Source of the DNA: CAZTDD01 sp964612675
Lineage (GTDB): Bacteria > Hinthialibacterota > Hinthialibacteria > Hinthialibacterales > JAKPRU01
Reading direction: 5' to 3'
Assembly: GCA_964612675.1 (NCBI GenBank)
Contig: CAZTDD010000028.1
Location: 1 to 57,676 of the forward strand
DNA: 57,676 bases
The notes beneath the pieces were generated by a model. That model was given only the letters and a program-made list of their open reading frames with translations. It was not told the DNA's origin and searched no databases. Made by a program: the position numbers and the translations under genes. Positions 7,903 through 17,055 of this stretch are shown in pieces (position 1 is the first letter of the stretch; each line of letters starts with the position of its first letter).

Positions 7903-9325
7903 GGCGATCATCATCAATCCGGTGACACGTATCGAAGGTCACGCGAAAATCTCGGTTCATTTGGATGGAGACGGCGAAGTCGATTGTGCCCGTTTTCATG
8001 TGGTTGAGTTCCGTGGATTCGAGAAATTCTGCGAGGATCGCTATTTTGCGGAATTGCCCGAAATTACGGCGCGTATCTGCGGAATTTGCCCCGTAAGTCA
8101 CATTCTTGCTTCCGCGAAAGCCTGCGATTCGATTATCGGTGCGGAATTATCGCACACGGCGACACTGCTGCGGGAATTGATGCACATGGGGCAATTAACC
8201 CAGTCGCACGCGCTTTCGTTTTTTCACCTCAGTAGTCCGGATATGCTTTTAGGATTTGACTCCGATCCCGCTACCCGAAACATCATGGGTGTAATCGCCG
8301 CAATGCCGGACGTCGCGCGAAAAGGTATTCGGCTGAGAAAATACGGACAAGAAGTCATCCGGCACGTGGGTGGACGCCGTATCCATGCCGAGTCCGCCGT
8401 GCCGGGTGGAATGAGTCACGCACTCTCCGAGGACGCCCGAAAGCAACTGATCGAGGAGTTGCCCGAGGCTTTCGAGACAGTACAAATCGCCATGGACATT
8501 CTCCACGAATATCTCGACAAGCATCCTGACGAAACCAGGGATTTTGCTCGGTTCGACACAAATTATCTATCCCTTGTTCAAGAGGACGGCGCGCTCGAAC
8601 ATTACGACGGTTTTCTGCGCTTTACCGACCCGGCAGGCAACGTTTTGCACGATCGAATACCTTGCGACAATTATCTCGAGTATATCGGGGAGGCATCCGA
8701 GGATTTCTCGTATCTGAAATTCCCGTTTATGAAAGAGATCGGCTATCCCGATGGGATTTACCGTGTCGGTCCGTTGGCGCGACTGAATGCTGTGGATCGA
8801 ATTCCAACGCCGAAGGCGAACGCAATCCGTGACGCATGGCGTGAGAAATACCGCGATGCGAGTGGCAGTTCGTTTCATTATCACGCAGCCCGTTTGATTG
8901 AAATCCTGTATGCTCTGGAGCGAATTGAACAGATTCTGGATGATCCGGCTGTTGTCGGCACGGACGTTTGTGAGCCGGGACGCGTGAAGAATACGGAAGG
9001 CGTCGGCGTAATCGAAGCCCCACGCGGAACACTGATTCATCATTACTGGGTTGACGATACCGGTCGCGTCGAGAAAATCAACTTAATTGTCGCTACCGGA
9101 CATAATAACCTTGCGATGAATAAGGCCGTCACCGACATCGCCAAACAATACGTCAGGCCTAACGACCTTCAAGAAGGCATGCTGAACCGCGTTGAGGCGG
9201 CGATCCGCTGTTACGACCCGTGCCTTTCGTGCAGCACCCACGCTTACGGGCGGATGCCGATAGTCGTCAGTCTGTACACAAGTGACGGCGTGCTGGTGGA
9301 TCGGCTGGAACGAAACCCGGAATGA
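7895..9325 (+). CDS. hydL: [NiFe] hydrogenase large (catalytic) subunit HydL
   Basis: A 476-residue group 3-like [NiFe] hydrogenase large subunit. The N-terminal L1 motif RICGICPVSH (about residues 59-68) and the C-terminal L2 motif DPCLSCSTH (about 441-449) supply the four cysteines that hold the Ni-Fe(CN)2CO centre. The residues after the L2 histidine form a 27-residue C-terminal extension that the dedicated protease next door should remove after nickel insertion. RIEGHAKISV at the start is also characteristic. With HydABC and HydS this makes the five-subunit layout described for the electron-bifurcating HydABCSL hydrogenase of Acetomicrobium mobile. Cofactor-assembly Hyp genes are not in the window. 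Confidence 0.95.
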   Translation: MTKAIIINPVTRIEGHAKISVHLDGDGEVDCARFHVVEFRGFEKFCEDRYFAELPEITARICGICPVSHILASAKACDSIIGAELSHTATLLRELMHMGQLTQSHALSFFHLSSPDMLLGFDSDPATRNIMGVIAAMPDVARKGIRLRKYGQEVIRHVGGRRIHAESAVPGGMSHALSEDARKQLIEELPEAFETVQIAMDILHEYLDKHPDETRDFARFDTNYLSLVQEDGALEHYDGFLRFTDPAGNVLHDRIPCDNYLEYIGEASEDFSYLKFPFMKEIGYPDGIYRVGPLARLNAVDRIPTPKANAIRDAWREKYRDASGSSFHYHAARLIEILYALERIEQILDDPAVVGTDVCEPGRVKNTEGVGVIEAPRGTLIHHYWVDDTGRVEKINLIVATGHNNLAMNKAVTDIAKQYVRPNDLQEGMLNRVEAAIRCYDPCLSCSTHAYGRMPIVVSLYTSDGVLVDRLERNPE

Positions 9326-9792
9326 GTGAATTGTCGCAAGGTCGTCCACGCGTTCTTTTGATCGCATACGGGAATCCCGGCCGAGGAGATGACGGCGCGG
9401 CCTGGCTGGTTGCGGATTCCATTGAGGAACGATGGGGCAACCGGATTGACATTCTATGCTTTCATCAGCTGGACATCGTGCTCGCCGAGCGCTTCACTCA
9501 ATGCGACCTTGTCATTTTTGTTGACGCTGAAACAACGGAAACTGCGCAAGGACGGCCTCCGACCCTTCTGGTGCCGAGCGCGGAGCTGCGGGAAGTGACG
9601 CATATATTGGATCCTTCGGCCTTGCTCGGTTTGGGCCAAGCCATCTATCACGCGCGGCCAACAGCCTACCTTGTAACAGTATTCGCTCACCGATTCGAGT
9701 TTGGAGATGCAATCAGTCCGGAGACCCGGAGCGATATCGATCGGGCGGTTCGCGATATCGACAATCTCCTTCAGGAGGTTCTGTCGTCCTGA
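9322..9792 (+). CDS. Hydrogenase maturation protease for HydL
   Basis: A 156-residue HyaD/HybD/HoxW-family endopeptidase. The N-terminal AYGNPGRGDDGAAW is the conserved GN-x-x-x-GDDG nickel-sensing loop. FVDAE near residue 68 and VFAHRFEFGD near residue 120 carry the other expected Asp and His metal ligands of the family. Such enzymes recognise the nickel-loaded large subunit and cut off its C-terminal extension so that the active site can close. The gene overlaps hydL by ATGA and is the last in the operon. There is no terminator hairpin just after it, and the next gene begins 103 bases later with its own ribosome site. Confidence 0.92.
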   Translation: MSELSQGRPRVLLIAYGNPGRGDDGAAWLVADSIEERWGNRIDILCFHQLDIVLAERFTQCDLVIFVDAETTETAQGRPPTLLVPSAELREVTHILDPSALLGLGQAIYHARPTAYLVTVFAHRFEFGDAISPETRSDIDRAVRDIDNLLQEVLSS

Positions 9793-9895
9793 GCAACACC
9801 GCTATATGTATCTCGCCCACTCCCCTATACTACCGGAACATTTTATAATCACGAGAATTACAGATCGGACTATCCAAACTAACGTGGAGAGACAG

Positions 9896-11734
9896 ATGAT
9901 TCATTTATTAGAAAGTATTTCCAAGGTAAACCGTTCATTTCTTTTCCTTTCGGCGGTGTTCATGTCGATACTTCTGATACCCGTTTGCGTATCGTGGGGC
10001 GGCGAAATCTCGGGAGAATTGCGCCAGTGGCATTGTGTCACAATTACCTTCGATGGTCCCGAGTGTAGCGAAGACGGGCAACCGAATCCCTTTATGGACT
10101 ATCGACTGGACGTGACATTCAGGAAAGGCAATCGCAGCTTCACTGTTCCCGGATATTACGCCGGGGACGGTAACGCGGCGGAAACCGGCGCTGAGAGCGG
10201 AAACAAGTGGCGGGTTCATTTTGTGCCGGACGAAGTCGGCACATGGAACTACACCGCTGCGTTCCGGCAGGGCGAAGGGGTGGCAATTCACACTGACCCG
10301 AATTCGGGTAGGCCGGCGCTTTTCAACGGAACACAGAGTATGTTCGAGGTTGAGCCGACCGATAAAACCGGCCGAGATCTCCGTGGAAAAGGCATCCTGC
10401 AATATGTTGGGAAACGCTATCTGCGATTTGCCGAAACCGGTGAGTATTATCTCAAAGGCGGTGCCGACAGTCCCGAGAATTTTCTCGCATACACGGAATT
10501 CGACGGCACGTATTTTTGCGGCGAGACAGAGGAAGGCCGCTCAGGAGAGGCCGACCCGAGCGCGAATTTGCATCGCTATGAGCCACATCGGAACGACTGG
10601 CGCGTCGGCGATCCAGTGTGGCGTAACGGAAAAGGGCAGGGAATTATCGGTGCGCTCAATTATCTTTCCGAAAAAGGCATGAATTCCGTCTATTTTCTGA
10701 CGATGAATGTGGAAGGGGATGGAGACGATGTTTGGCCGTGGACGAGCCACACGGAACGGTACCGATTCGATTGTAGCAAACTGGATCAATGGGAAATTGT
10801 TTTTTCTCACATGGATCGATTGGGCCTGCTTCTACATGTAATTACGCAGGAAGTTGAGAACTGTAAATTGCTGGATGGAGGCGGACTGGGCGATGAGCGA
10901 AAGCTCTACTATCGTGAATTGATTGCCCGTTTCAGCCATCATCCGGCCCTGGTTTGGAACCTTGGTGAAGAAAACGACAATACCGACAAGCAACGCAAAG
11001 AGTTTTCCGAATATATTGACGATCTCGACCCGTACGATCATCCGATTGTGGTACACACGTGGCCGGGTAATCAAGAGAGAATCTACAGACCGCTTTTGGG
11101 ATTTCCCCATTTCTATGGACCTTCTCTACAGATTGGACATATGAGCGATGTGCATGAAGAGACGTTGAAATGGGTTCACGAATCTGCGAAGACGGATCGT
11201 CCCTGGTTTGTCTGTTTGGACGAAATCGGTCCTGCACGCGTTGGCGTCTTGCCCGATTCGTATGATTACGATCACGAGCAGGTTCGTCATCATGCATTAT
11301 GGGGCAATCTATTGGCGGGCGGATCGGGCTGTGAGTGGTATTTTGGTTACGACTTTCCACACAATGATTTGCGTTGCGAAGATTGGCGTTCGAGAGATCA
11401 TCTATGGGATTTGACCCGCTATGCAGTCGAGTTTTTCCAAACCTATCTGCCGTTTACGGAAATGGAACCGGATGACGAACTCACGGGAAATCCAATCGAT
11501 TACTGCTTTGCGAAAAAGGGAGAAATCTATGCAATTTATCTACCGTTCGGCGTGACAACAGACATTCAACTTGAAAACGGGACCTACACGGTGCATTGGT
11601 ATGATCCGCGCAATGGCGGCGGTCTGCAAATCGGATCGGTCAAAGAAGTAAAAGGGGAAGGGAAAAGATCGGTCGGGTATCCCCCGGACGATATCGCGGA
11701 AGATTGGGTTGTGCTTGTCAGGAAGAGTCAATAG
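9896..11734 (+). CDS. Secreted DUF5060-domain glycoside-hydrolase-like protein
   Basis: I choose the ATG at 9896, preceded by GTGGAGAG, because it gives a clean signal peptide (FLFLSAVFMSILLIPVCVSW) and 612 residues; longer in-frame starts run into the protease gene. Residues about 40-160 match the DUF5060 beta-sandwich (GTWNYTAAF, PGYYAGDGN). The middle is a TIM-barrel-like region with WNLGEENDNT and CLDEIG, whose glutamates are in the positions expected of retaining glycosidases related to DUF4038/apiosidase-type enzymes. The tail is a small beta domain (YDPRNGGGL, EDWVVLV). A paralogue with the same layout is at 34183-35967. The substrate is unknown; the neighbouring GH127 enzyme points to plant-type or other polysaccharide. 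Confidence 0.8.
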   Translation: MIHLLESISKVNRSFLFLSAVFMSILLIPVCVSWGGEISGELRQWHCVTITFDGPECSEDGQPNPFMDYRLDVTFRKGNRSFTVPGYYAGDGNAAETGAESGNKWRVHFVPDEVGTWNYTAAFRQGEGVAIHTDPNSGRPALFNGTQSMFEVEPTDKTGRDLRGKGILQYVGKRYLRFAETGEYYLKGGADSPENFLAYTEFDGTYFCGETEEGRSGEADPSANLHRYEPHRNDWRVGDPVWRNGKGQGIIGALNYLSEKGMNSVYFLTMNVEGDGDDVWPWTSHTERYRFDCSKLDQWEIVFSHMDRLGLLLHVITQEVENCKLLDGGGLGDERKLYYRELIARFSHHPALVWNLGEENDNTDKQRKEFSEYIDDLDPYDHPIVVHTWPGNQERIYRPLLGFPHFYGPSLQIGHMSDVHEETLKWVHESAKTDRPWFVCLDEIGPARVGVLPDSYDYDHEQVRHHALWGNLLAGGSGCEWYFGYDFPHNDLRCEDWRSRDHLWDLTRYAVEFFQTYLPFTEMEPDDELTGNPIDYCFAKKGEIYAIYLPFGVTTDIQLENGTYTVHWYDPRNGGGLQIGSVKEVKGEGKRSVGYPPDDIAEDWVVLVRKSQ

Positions 11735-11759
11735 AACGAATACATACTGGTACGGGCGA

Positions 11760-13601
11760 TTATTCCGGCCTGTATAATTCGTCCTCCATGCCGGCTTGTC
11801 CGAGTTTGTGAATTCGGAAATATGTAGCTTCCCCTTCCGGGTCCGGGAATTCGGTCAAAAAGAACTGAGTGTCCGGATTGTTGCCTCTTGAAAACGACAT
11901 TTCTTTCCAGCCTTTGATTTTACAGGCGATCCCATCGGGGCGTATTGTATTGTCGGGAAAGGGGCCTTCGATGGAACCCGGGTCGATGGCGATCTGCCGA
12001 AGATCTGTGTCCCAAACAGGTTCATTGTTCTTTCGGTTAAGGCAGAACAGCTGGGGACCGCGCATAACGGCGACCCGACCGGCTTGCGCTTCTCTGCCTT
12101 TGATCAAGCGCCACTCCATCGGCATGTGAATCTCAATTCTGTCGCCGGATTTCCATTCCCTTCTGATGCGGAAAAACGATCCGCCTTCCGCTTCGTCCTC
12201 GACGGTTTCGCCGTTTACGACGATCTGTGCTGTTTTGCACCAGCGAGGTATGCGAAAATAAAGGGGAAATCGATCCGACTCGGATAAACTCAAATTGATT
12301 GTAACGCTACCGGAATTTGGATAATCGGTTTCTTGAACCAGATTTAAGTGCGTTTCGTCGTCGAGCATGATCGAGAGTTCAGAGGGTGTATAGAGGTTGA
12401 CCGCCAGTCCACCGTCCATGCGGTAATAGATCATGGAAGGCAGGTCGGCTACAATCCGTCGGTAATTGCAGGGGCAGCAATAAGTATCGCCATGGAAATA
12501 TTCACGCTTTCCTTCAAACGGAACATAATAGCGAATATACCTTCCATCCGGCGATTGTGCGGCGAACAACCCGTTATAGACAGCGCGTTCCATAATGTCG
12601 CCATACAGCGATTCCTCCTGCATTCGGATCAACTCATCCAGAACCCGGATCATGTAAGCGGTTGCGCACGTCTCACCGAGTCCTGCTGTCCCGTCCTGCG
12701 TGTCGGTCCAGCACTCGTGTTGACCGCAGACACCATTGATTAGAAGACCGTCACGATTGAATAGAAAATCCATTGTATTACGGGTTTGTTCCAACAATCC
12801 CCGCCCGCCTTCCATCTGGTGGAGACGAAGTTGTGCCAGGCAACGGTGGAAATAGGCATAGGCGTGACCCCCGATCTTACCCCATCTGCCGAGCACGATC
12901 GGAGCGTCCCACTCAGGCAGCTCGCGAAAATCGACACAAAAATCAAGATACTGTTCATCATTTGTCGCTTCGTACAACATTAAGAGAGTCTCTTCCAGAC
13001 CGGTCACCGCCATGAATACCGTGATATCAATAGAATCCAGACCCTCCGGGTTGGCGGACCAACGGCGAATGACGTAATCGATCAATCGTGCGGCCCCGTC
13101 CAGCGAAGTTTTGTTGTCGAAAAAGAAATAATCCGTTACAAGGCCGTTTGCCAAGTAGGCCATTTCATGAATATCCCAAAGCGTCCACATTCTCTTTTCG
13201 GGGACAAAAAGACCTATATACCCATCGGTCTCTTGGGTCTTTAGAGTTTCGTTTACAACATAGTTTTTGCGCGCTACGACTTCCGGGTCTCCCGTATACG
13301 CCGCAACGCGGACAAGGCTATCGATCAGCTTTCCTAGACCGATGTATCCTCCATTCTTACGATTTCTTTCGCGGAAGGGGTCCAGAAAATCTCCGTCTAC
13401 GTCGATCACCATGAGGTTATTGTAGACAGTCGCGTCGATACGGCGCCCAATCTCACCGCTCGCTTTCACCTTGGTCAAACTGATTCGAGGGGATACCTTT
13501 CCCGCTTCGATGTGGCTTGCCGTAATGAGAAACAGGACGACGATCAGGAAGGTCGAGAGGCTCCTGTGTTGAAAATTGCGCATATTGGTTTGGATTTGCA
13601 T
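11760..13601 (-). CDS. GH127-family beta-L-arabinofuranosidase-like protein, secreted
   Basis: A 613-residue secreted protein with an N-terminal signal (FLIVVLFLITASHIEA) and the DUF1680/GH127 alpha/alpha-barrel. Signature stretches are NGGYIGLGKLIDS, LANGLV, HECWTDTQDG, GLGETCATAYM and YCCPCNYRR. In the characterised enzyme HypBA1 a glutamate and three cysteines bind zinc and one Cys acts as nucleophile; the GETC and CC residues here fit those positions. It likely removes L-arabinofuranose or a related sugar outside the cytoplasm. It starts 10 bases after the ChbG/YdjC gene, with its ribosome site (GAGGAA) overlapping that gene's stop codon, so the two form an operon. It converges on the DUF5060 gene. 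Confidence 0.87.
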   Translation of the reverse strand: MQIQTNMRNFQHRSLSTFLIVVLFLITASHIEAGKVSPRISLTKVKASGEIGRRIDATVYNNLMVIDVDGDFLDPFRERNRKNGGYIGLGKLIDSLVRVAAYTGDPEVVARKNYVVNETLKTQETDGYIGLFVPEKRMWTLWDIHEMAYLANGLVTDYFFFDNKTSLDGAARLIDYVIRRWSANPEGLDSIDITVFMAVTGLEETLLMLYEATNDEQYLDFCVDFRELPEWDAPIVLGRWGKIGGHAYAYFHRCLAQLRLHQMEGGRGLLEQTRNTMDFLFNRDGLLINGVCGQHECWTDTQDGTAGLGETCATAYMIRVLDELIRMQEESLYGDIMERAVYNGLFAAQSPDGRYIRYYVPFEGKREYFHGDTYCCPCNYRRIVADLPSMIYYRMDGGLAVNLYTPSELSIMLDDETHLNLVQETDYPNSGSVTINLSLSESDRFPLYFRIPRWCKTAQIVVNGETVEDEAEGGSFFRIRREWKSGDRIEIHMPMEWRLIKGREAQAGRVAVMRGPQLFCLNRKNNEPVWDTDLRQIAIDPGSIEGPFPDNTIRPDGIACKIKGWKEMSFSRGNNPDTQFFLTEFPDPEGEATYFRIHKLGQAGMEDELYRPE

Positions 13602-13611
13602 CGTGATTTCC

Positions 13612-14472
13612 TCACTTGTACAGGTCGGCGTAGCTGAGTAACTGTATGCCGCGTTCTTTGATGACTTGTTTTACTTTGTCGCTCGTGAATGCCTTCGTCA
13701 CGCCCGCGCGGTCGGCGGCGACGTTTCGATATCCGACATGTCCGATGGGCTGCATTTCGGGAGTATCGAGTCCGGGATGTTCGACAAAGAGCCATAGACC
13801 CGGTTTTAAGTCGCGGACGATTTGAATCATCCGTGCCTCCTTTTCCTCCGGTGTATTTTGATTGCCACCAAAACCGCCGACACGTTTCGCACCGGGGGCG
13901 TCAAGAGGAAGAGCGTATTCTTCCGAGAGCCGGTTGACGAGCGCTTTCAGCTCGGGTGAACTCGTTGCGGTTCCCATGTGACAACTGAGGTGAGAGACAT
14001 TCTCTATCCTGTCGCATGCGATTTCGATCTGAGCCCGCAGTTCTTTTTCGACTTCCTCGATTTTAGGTTTTGCCTGCAGAAAGCCTGTGTTCGGGGGAAA
14101 GTCGCTTCTCTGGCTGGTTGTTGGAAAGAAATGGCCCAGCTTGTCGACGAGACTTGGGGCGTTTGTTATGGGACCCCATTTGTAGTATTCCCATTCGCTG
14201 GTCAGATCCAGATGAACGCCGACGTCCAACCCCGGGTTTTCCGACAACATTTTCACCGCTTCGTTGAACCACGGCGGAGGCACCATGACTTCGACGGTGC
14301 GCACGATACCTTCTCTGTAGCACTGGATACACGCGAGGTTTGCCGCGTGGCAGGAACCGATATCGTCGGCCCGCACGATCAGCTTGATGTCTCCGTCCTG
14401 GGGATACACGGACTCCACGCCAACGGTTATCAAGCAAAACGCTGTGATACAACCGAGTATTCTGCCGCTCAT
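13612..14472 (-). CDS. ChbG/YdjC-family carbohydrate deacetylase, secreted
   Basis: A 286-residue protein with a signal peptide (ending near VYPQDG) and the YdjC/ChbG TIM-barrel motifs: IVRADDIGSCHAAN (metal-binding Asp), DVGVHLDLT (metal-binding His) and LSCHMGT (second His). E. coli ChbG removes an acetyl group from chitobiose; relatives act on other acetylated oligosaccharides. Export suggests that here the enzyme acts on periplasmic sugars. Its ribosome site is GGAGAGG, and it is the first gene of the two-gene operon with the GH127 enzyme. The exact substrate cannot be read from the sequence. Confidence 0.87.
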   Translation of the reverse strand: MSGRILGCITAFCLITVGVESVYPQDGDIKLIVRADDIGSCHAANLACIQCYREGIVRTVEVMVPPPWFNEAVKMLSENPGLDVGVHLDLTSEWEYYKWGPITNAPSLVDKLGHFFPTTSQRSDFPPNTGFLQAKPKIEEVEKELRAQIEIACDRIENVSHLSCHMGTATSSPELKALVNRLSEEYALPLDAPGAKRVGGFGGNQNTPEEKEARMIQIVRDLKPGLWLFVEHPGLDTPEMQPIGHVGYRNVAADRAGVTKAFTSDKVKQVIKERGIQLLSYADLYK

Positions 14473-15057
14473 GGTCTACCTCTCCACTTGTCGATGCCAG
14501 GCCAAGGCCGACATCTCTCTTGAACGTAGGATACTATACAACGCTCAACTGAAACGATCTACCAGGCAGTTCTTCGAGGCATTCCGAACCGATGAGCATT
14601 GTGAGCTAAGAGATCCGGAAATCCCCGGCGGGAATCGCAACGGTGAGATGGCCACGCTTCGCTCGCAAGAAAACGCTCACGAAACCGTCATTGCGAGCCA
14701 AGCGAAGCAATCTCATTGTCACGTGTGAAACGGCGAAATGGCCTTGCTTCGCTCGCCATGACGTTAAATGGAACAGCCGCGAAAAGTCACGTTTGCGTTC
14801 ACAAATCACCGCTTTCTTGTCTGTGTCTCTGGATGGTTCTGCGGTGTTTCCTATGTGTACCAGGTGCTTGACAAGCGACGGGCTTTCGTCGACTATTTCA
14901 ATGTGAATATGACCTATAGAGAGTCTTTCCGTATTCCGGCGACGATTTGCTAAAAATAGAGTGTGAGTTAGCGGATCATGGCAAACGAGGAAATCTCAGC
15001 AGTAAAATCTCGACCAGTGACGCGTAACTTACCAACACGGTTAAAAGGAGAGAGAAT
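14473..15057. other. Intergenic region with palindromic repeat
   Basis: This 585-base gap separates the divergent ChbG and Dabb genes. It contains the repeat element at 14643-14763 and no open frame I would call a gene. The right half is AT-richer and probably includes the Dabb-gene promoter, but I cannot fix its boxes. Confidence 0.4.
14643..14763. repeat. GCTTCGCTCGC-type intergenic palindromic repeat
   Basis: The stretch alternates forward and inverted copies of the core GGCCACGCTTCGCTCGC / GCGAGCCAAGCGAAGC, ending with GCTTCGCTCGCCATGACG. Related cores occur at 41101-41200 and 46860-47035. It is an interspersed intergenic element rather than a gene. Open frames crossing it are artefacts of the repeat. 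Confidence 0.75.
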
Positions 15058-15483
15058 ATGAGACGATATCAAAGATGTTGGCCTACGTTTTGTTTACTGT
15101 TCGCATTAGCGGTTGTGCTTTCCGGATGTAGCTGTCTTCAGAAGCAAGACTCTTCCGTCCAGCCGGAATACGGTTTTGTTCACATGGTCTTTTTCTATTG
15201 GAGTGACGAGGCGAACTCGGCTCAGAAAGAACAGCTGATTCAGGATTGTTTCAGATACCTGGGCTCTGTCGAGACAGTGAGAAACCTTGAAGTCGGTCGG
15301 CCTGCGGGTACACCGCGTGACGTTGTCGACAATACATACGGAGTTTGTTTGATTGTGTATTTCGACGATAAGGAAGGACACAACTACTACCAAGAAGCAG
15401 AAGAACATCTGAAATTCATCGCTCGCAACCAAGAGACATGGGCGCGTGTCCAGGTGTATGACATGTTGCCGCTCTCTCGGTAA
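15058..15483 (+). CDS. Dabb-domain lipoprotein
   Basis: A 141-residue protein with a lipoprotein signal: a basic N-terminus, a hydrophobic core and the lipobox LSGC (Cys about 24). The rest matches the stress-responsive alpha/beta barrel (Dabb) fold: VHMVFFYWSDEAN at the first strand, the helix AQKEQLIQDCF, and YGVCLIVYFDD. Dabb proteins usually dimerise; many have no known reaction. Membrane anchoring of a Dabb domain is somewhat unusual. A strong AAGGAGAG ribosome site lies before the ATG. It converges on the KAS III gene. Confidence 0.8.
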   Translation: MRRYQRCWPTFCLLFALAVVLSGCSCLQKQDSSVQPEYGFVHMVFFYWSDEANSAQKEQLIQDCFRYLGSVETVRNLEVGRPAGTPRDVVDNTYGVCLIVYFDDKEGHNYYQEAEEHLKFIARNQETWARVQVYDMLPLSR

Positions 15484-15517
15484 TTTTGTGTCTTGATCGG
15501 CGATTGCAGTCCCGGTG

Positions 15518-16534
15518 TTACCGCCACGTAGCGACACAGCCGGCCCAGGAGTAGCCCACGCCGAAGCCGATCATCATGACGCGATGGCCGGTCTCCAGCC
15601 GACCGCGCTCCGCCAGGCGGCAGAGGACGATGGGGACCGTTGACGAAACTGTATTCCCTACATCTTCAAACTCATGGGGAATTCTGTCCTCGGGGATTTC
15701 GAGTCGGCTGGCGATTTTGTTCAGCATGAAGCGATTTGCCTGGTGGAGTATGAGGAAGTCTATATCTTTCGGTCCGAGCCCCGATCGGGTTAACAGAGTC
15801 TCGACTGTTTTCGGCACTTCGTTGAGAGCGAACCGATACACTTCCCGGCCGTTCATATACAAATGGTTTTCCGATCGTGTGTTCCCGTCCTTATCCGTGT
15901 ATTCTTTCGCAGTCTCTTCAGACCGTGGTTTCCGCATCGCTCCGGCCGGGAGGATGAGGTTTTTCGCTCCGCTGCCGTCCGTCCCGAAAAAGAACTCACC
16001 GAGTCCCGCCTCTGTTTCTTCCGCACGGATGACGGTAGCGGTCGCACCATCCCCGAACAACGTACAAACCGAATGATCCATGGGATGGATGAACTTGGAA
16101 TAGGTTTCGCCGGTCAGGAGCAGAACGCAATTGGCTTGCCCGGACTCGATAACCCCTTTCGCCAGAGAAAGTCCAATCACATAGCCGGAACATCCTTGAT
16201 TGAAGTCGATCGCACAACACGTGCGATGCAGTCCAAGCCGGTCTTGAATCATACAAGCGGTTGTCGGCAGGAAATGGTCGGGAGATTGGGAGCAGAAAAT
16301 CAAATAATCGACTTCGTCTTGTTTCAGAGAGCCTCTCTCGATGAGCTTCTGCGCGGCTTTTGTCGCCAGATCCGACGCACATTCATCCGGCGCTGCAAAA
16401 CGCCGTTCGCGAATTCCCGTCTTGGATTCGATTTCAGCGGCGGTCCACTTTTGGACGCGGTCAGCGATTTCGTTATTTGTGACGACTGTGTCCGGAAGAT
16501 GGGTTACAACGGTATCGATTACTGCTTTCGGCAT
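15518..16534 (-). CDS. 3-oxoacyl-ACP synthase III (KAS III) family protein
   Basis: A 338-residue thiolase-fold enzyme of the FabH type. The catalytic triad is visible: Cys in FNQGCSGYV, His in LHQANRFM and Asn in VGNTVSST. The C-terminal GFGVGYSWAG glycine-rich loop is also present. FabH condenses an acyl-CoA primer with malonyl-ACP. No other fatty-acid gene is nearby, so this could be either the housekeeping enzyme or a specialised KAS III used for surface-glycan acylation or a secondary lipid. It has a fair ribosome site (AAGGGA). The product is cytoplasmic. Confidence 0.87.
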   Translation of the reverse strand: MPKAVIDTVVTHLPDTVVTNNEIADRVQKWTAAEIESKTGIRERRFAAPDECASDLATKAAQKLIERGSLKQDEVDYLIFCSQSPDHFLPTTACMIQDRLGLHRTCCAIDFNQGCSGYVIGLSLAKGVIESGQANCVLLLTGETYSKFIHPMDHSVCTLFGDGATATVIRAEETEAGLGEFFFGTDGSGAKNLILPAGAMRKPRSEETAKEYTDKDGNTRSENHLYMNGREVYRFALNEVPKTVETLLTRSGLGPKDIDFLILHQANRFMLNKIASRLEIPEDRIPHEFEDVGNTVSSTVPIVLCRLAERGRLETGHRVMMIGFGVGYSWAGCVATWR

Positions 16535-17055
16535 TGTCCAAATCCCTTTCCTTCTGCGATCGGCAAAGTGGATCTCCCTCTTGTTTCACGGTGTCCCGTC
16601 AACTCGGTTTCAAGACCGGATCAGCTGCAGTCTCAGGAATTCTGAATACGTCGAAAATCGCCCCTTCACGTACTTTGCCGAAACGTTCAGTAAAGCAGCA
16701 ACCGCTCAATTGTCAAGCAGACTGGGCGAATCGTCTGGGCGAATCGGCAGACTGGGCGAATCGGATACGAATGGAGTCGGCCAATAGGAGAATCGAACCA
16801 CCAGCTTCTTAGAAATTAACGAATTATTAGCTGACCTGATATGGTGGACTGAGGGGATGCAGGCGCGATATCCAGTACGGGGGAGGGCCGGAACGGTGGA
16901 TTCTTCTCTCCGATTCAGTAGGATAACTTACTACTACCGAAGACCCGACGAGGCACCGGGAGACCGTCGAACGATACAGGGGCATCGGACATGTCCTCAT
17001 AGTATGTCGCGCTGTTTTCAAACGGGCCGTCTCGTTAAGGAGGAAACGGATCGAT
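16535..17055. other. Intergenic region between KAS III and PQQ/methyltransferase genes
   Basis: A 521-base divergent gap. It holds the short repeat cluster at 16722-16763 and, at 17037-17043, the AAGGAGG ribosome site of the downstream gene. I see no convincing gene in it. Confidence 0.4.
16722..16763. repeat. Three short direct repeats of CTGGGCGAATCG
   Basis: Identical 12-base units start at 16722, 16735 and 16752, with two of them preceded by GCAGA. They lie upstream of both flanking genes. The spacing (13 and 17) is irregular, so a local duplication is as likely as a binding site. Confidence 0.6.

Noticed and set aside
9701..9895. Upstream extension of the DUF5060 protein
   Set aside because: It would overlap the protease gene and put 65 non-signal residues before a clear signal peptide; the start at 9896 has a ribosome site.
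14384..14953. Open frames of 60-114 residues through the intergenic gap
   Set aside because: They run through the palindromic GCTTCGCTCGC repeats; similar frames appear at the other copies.
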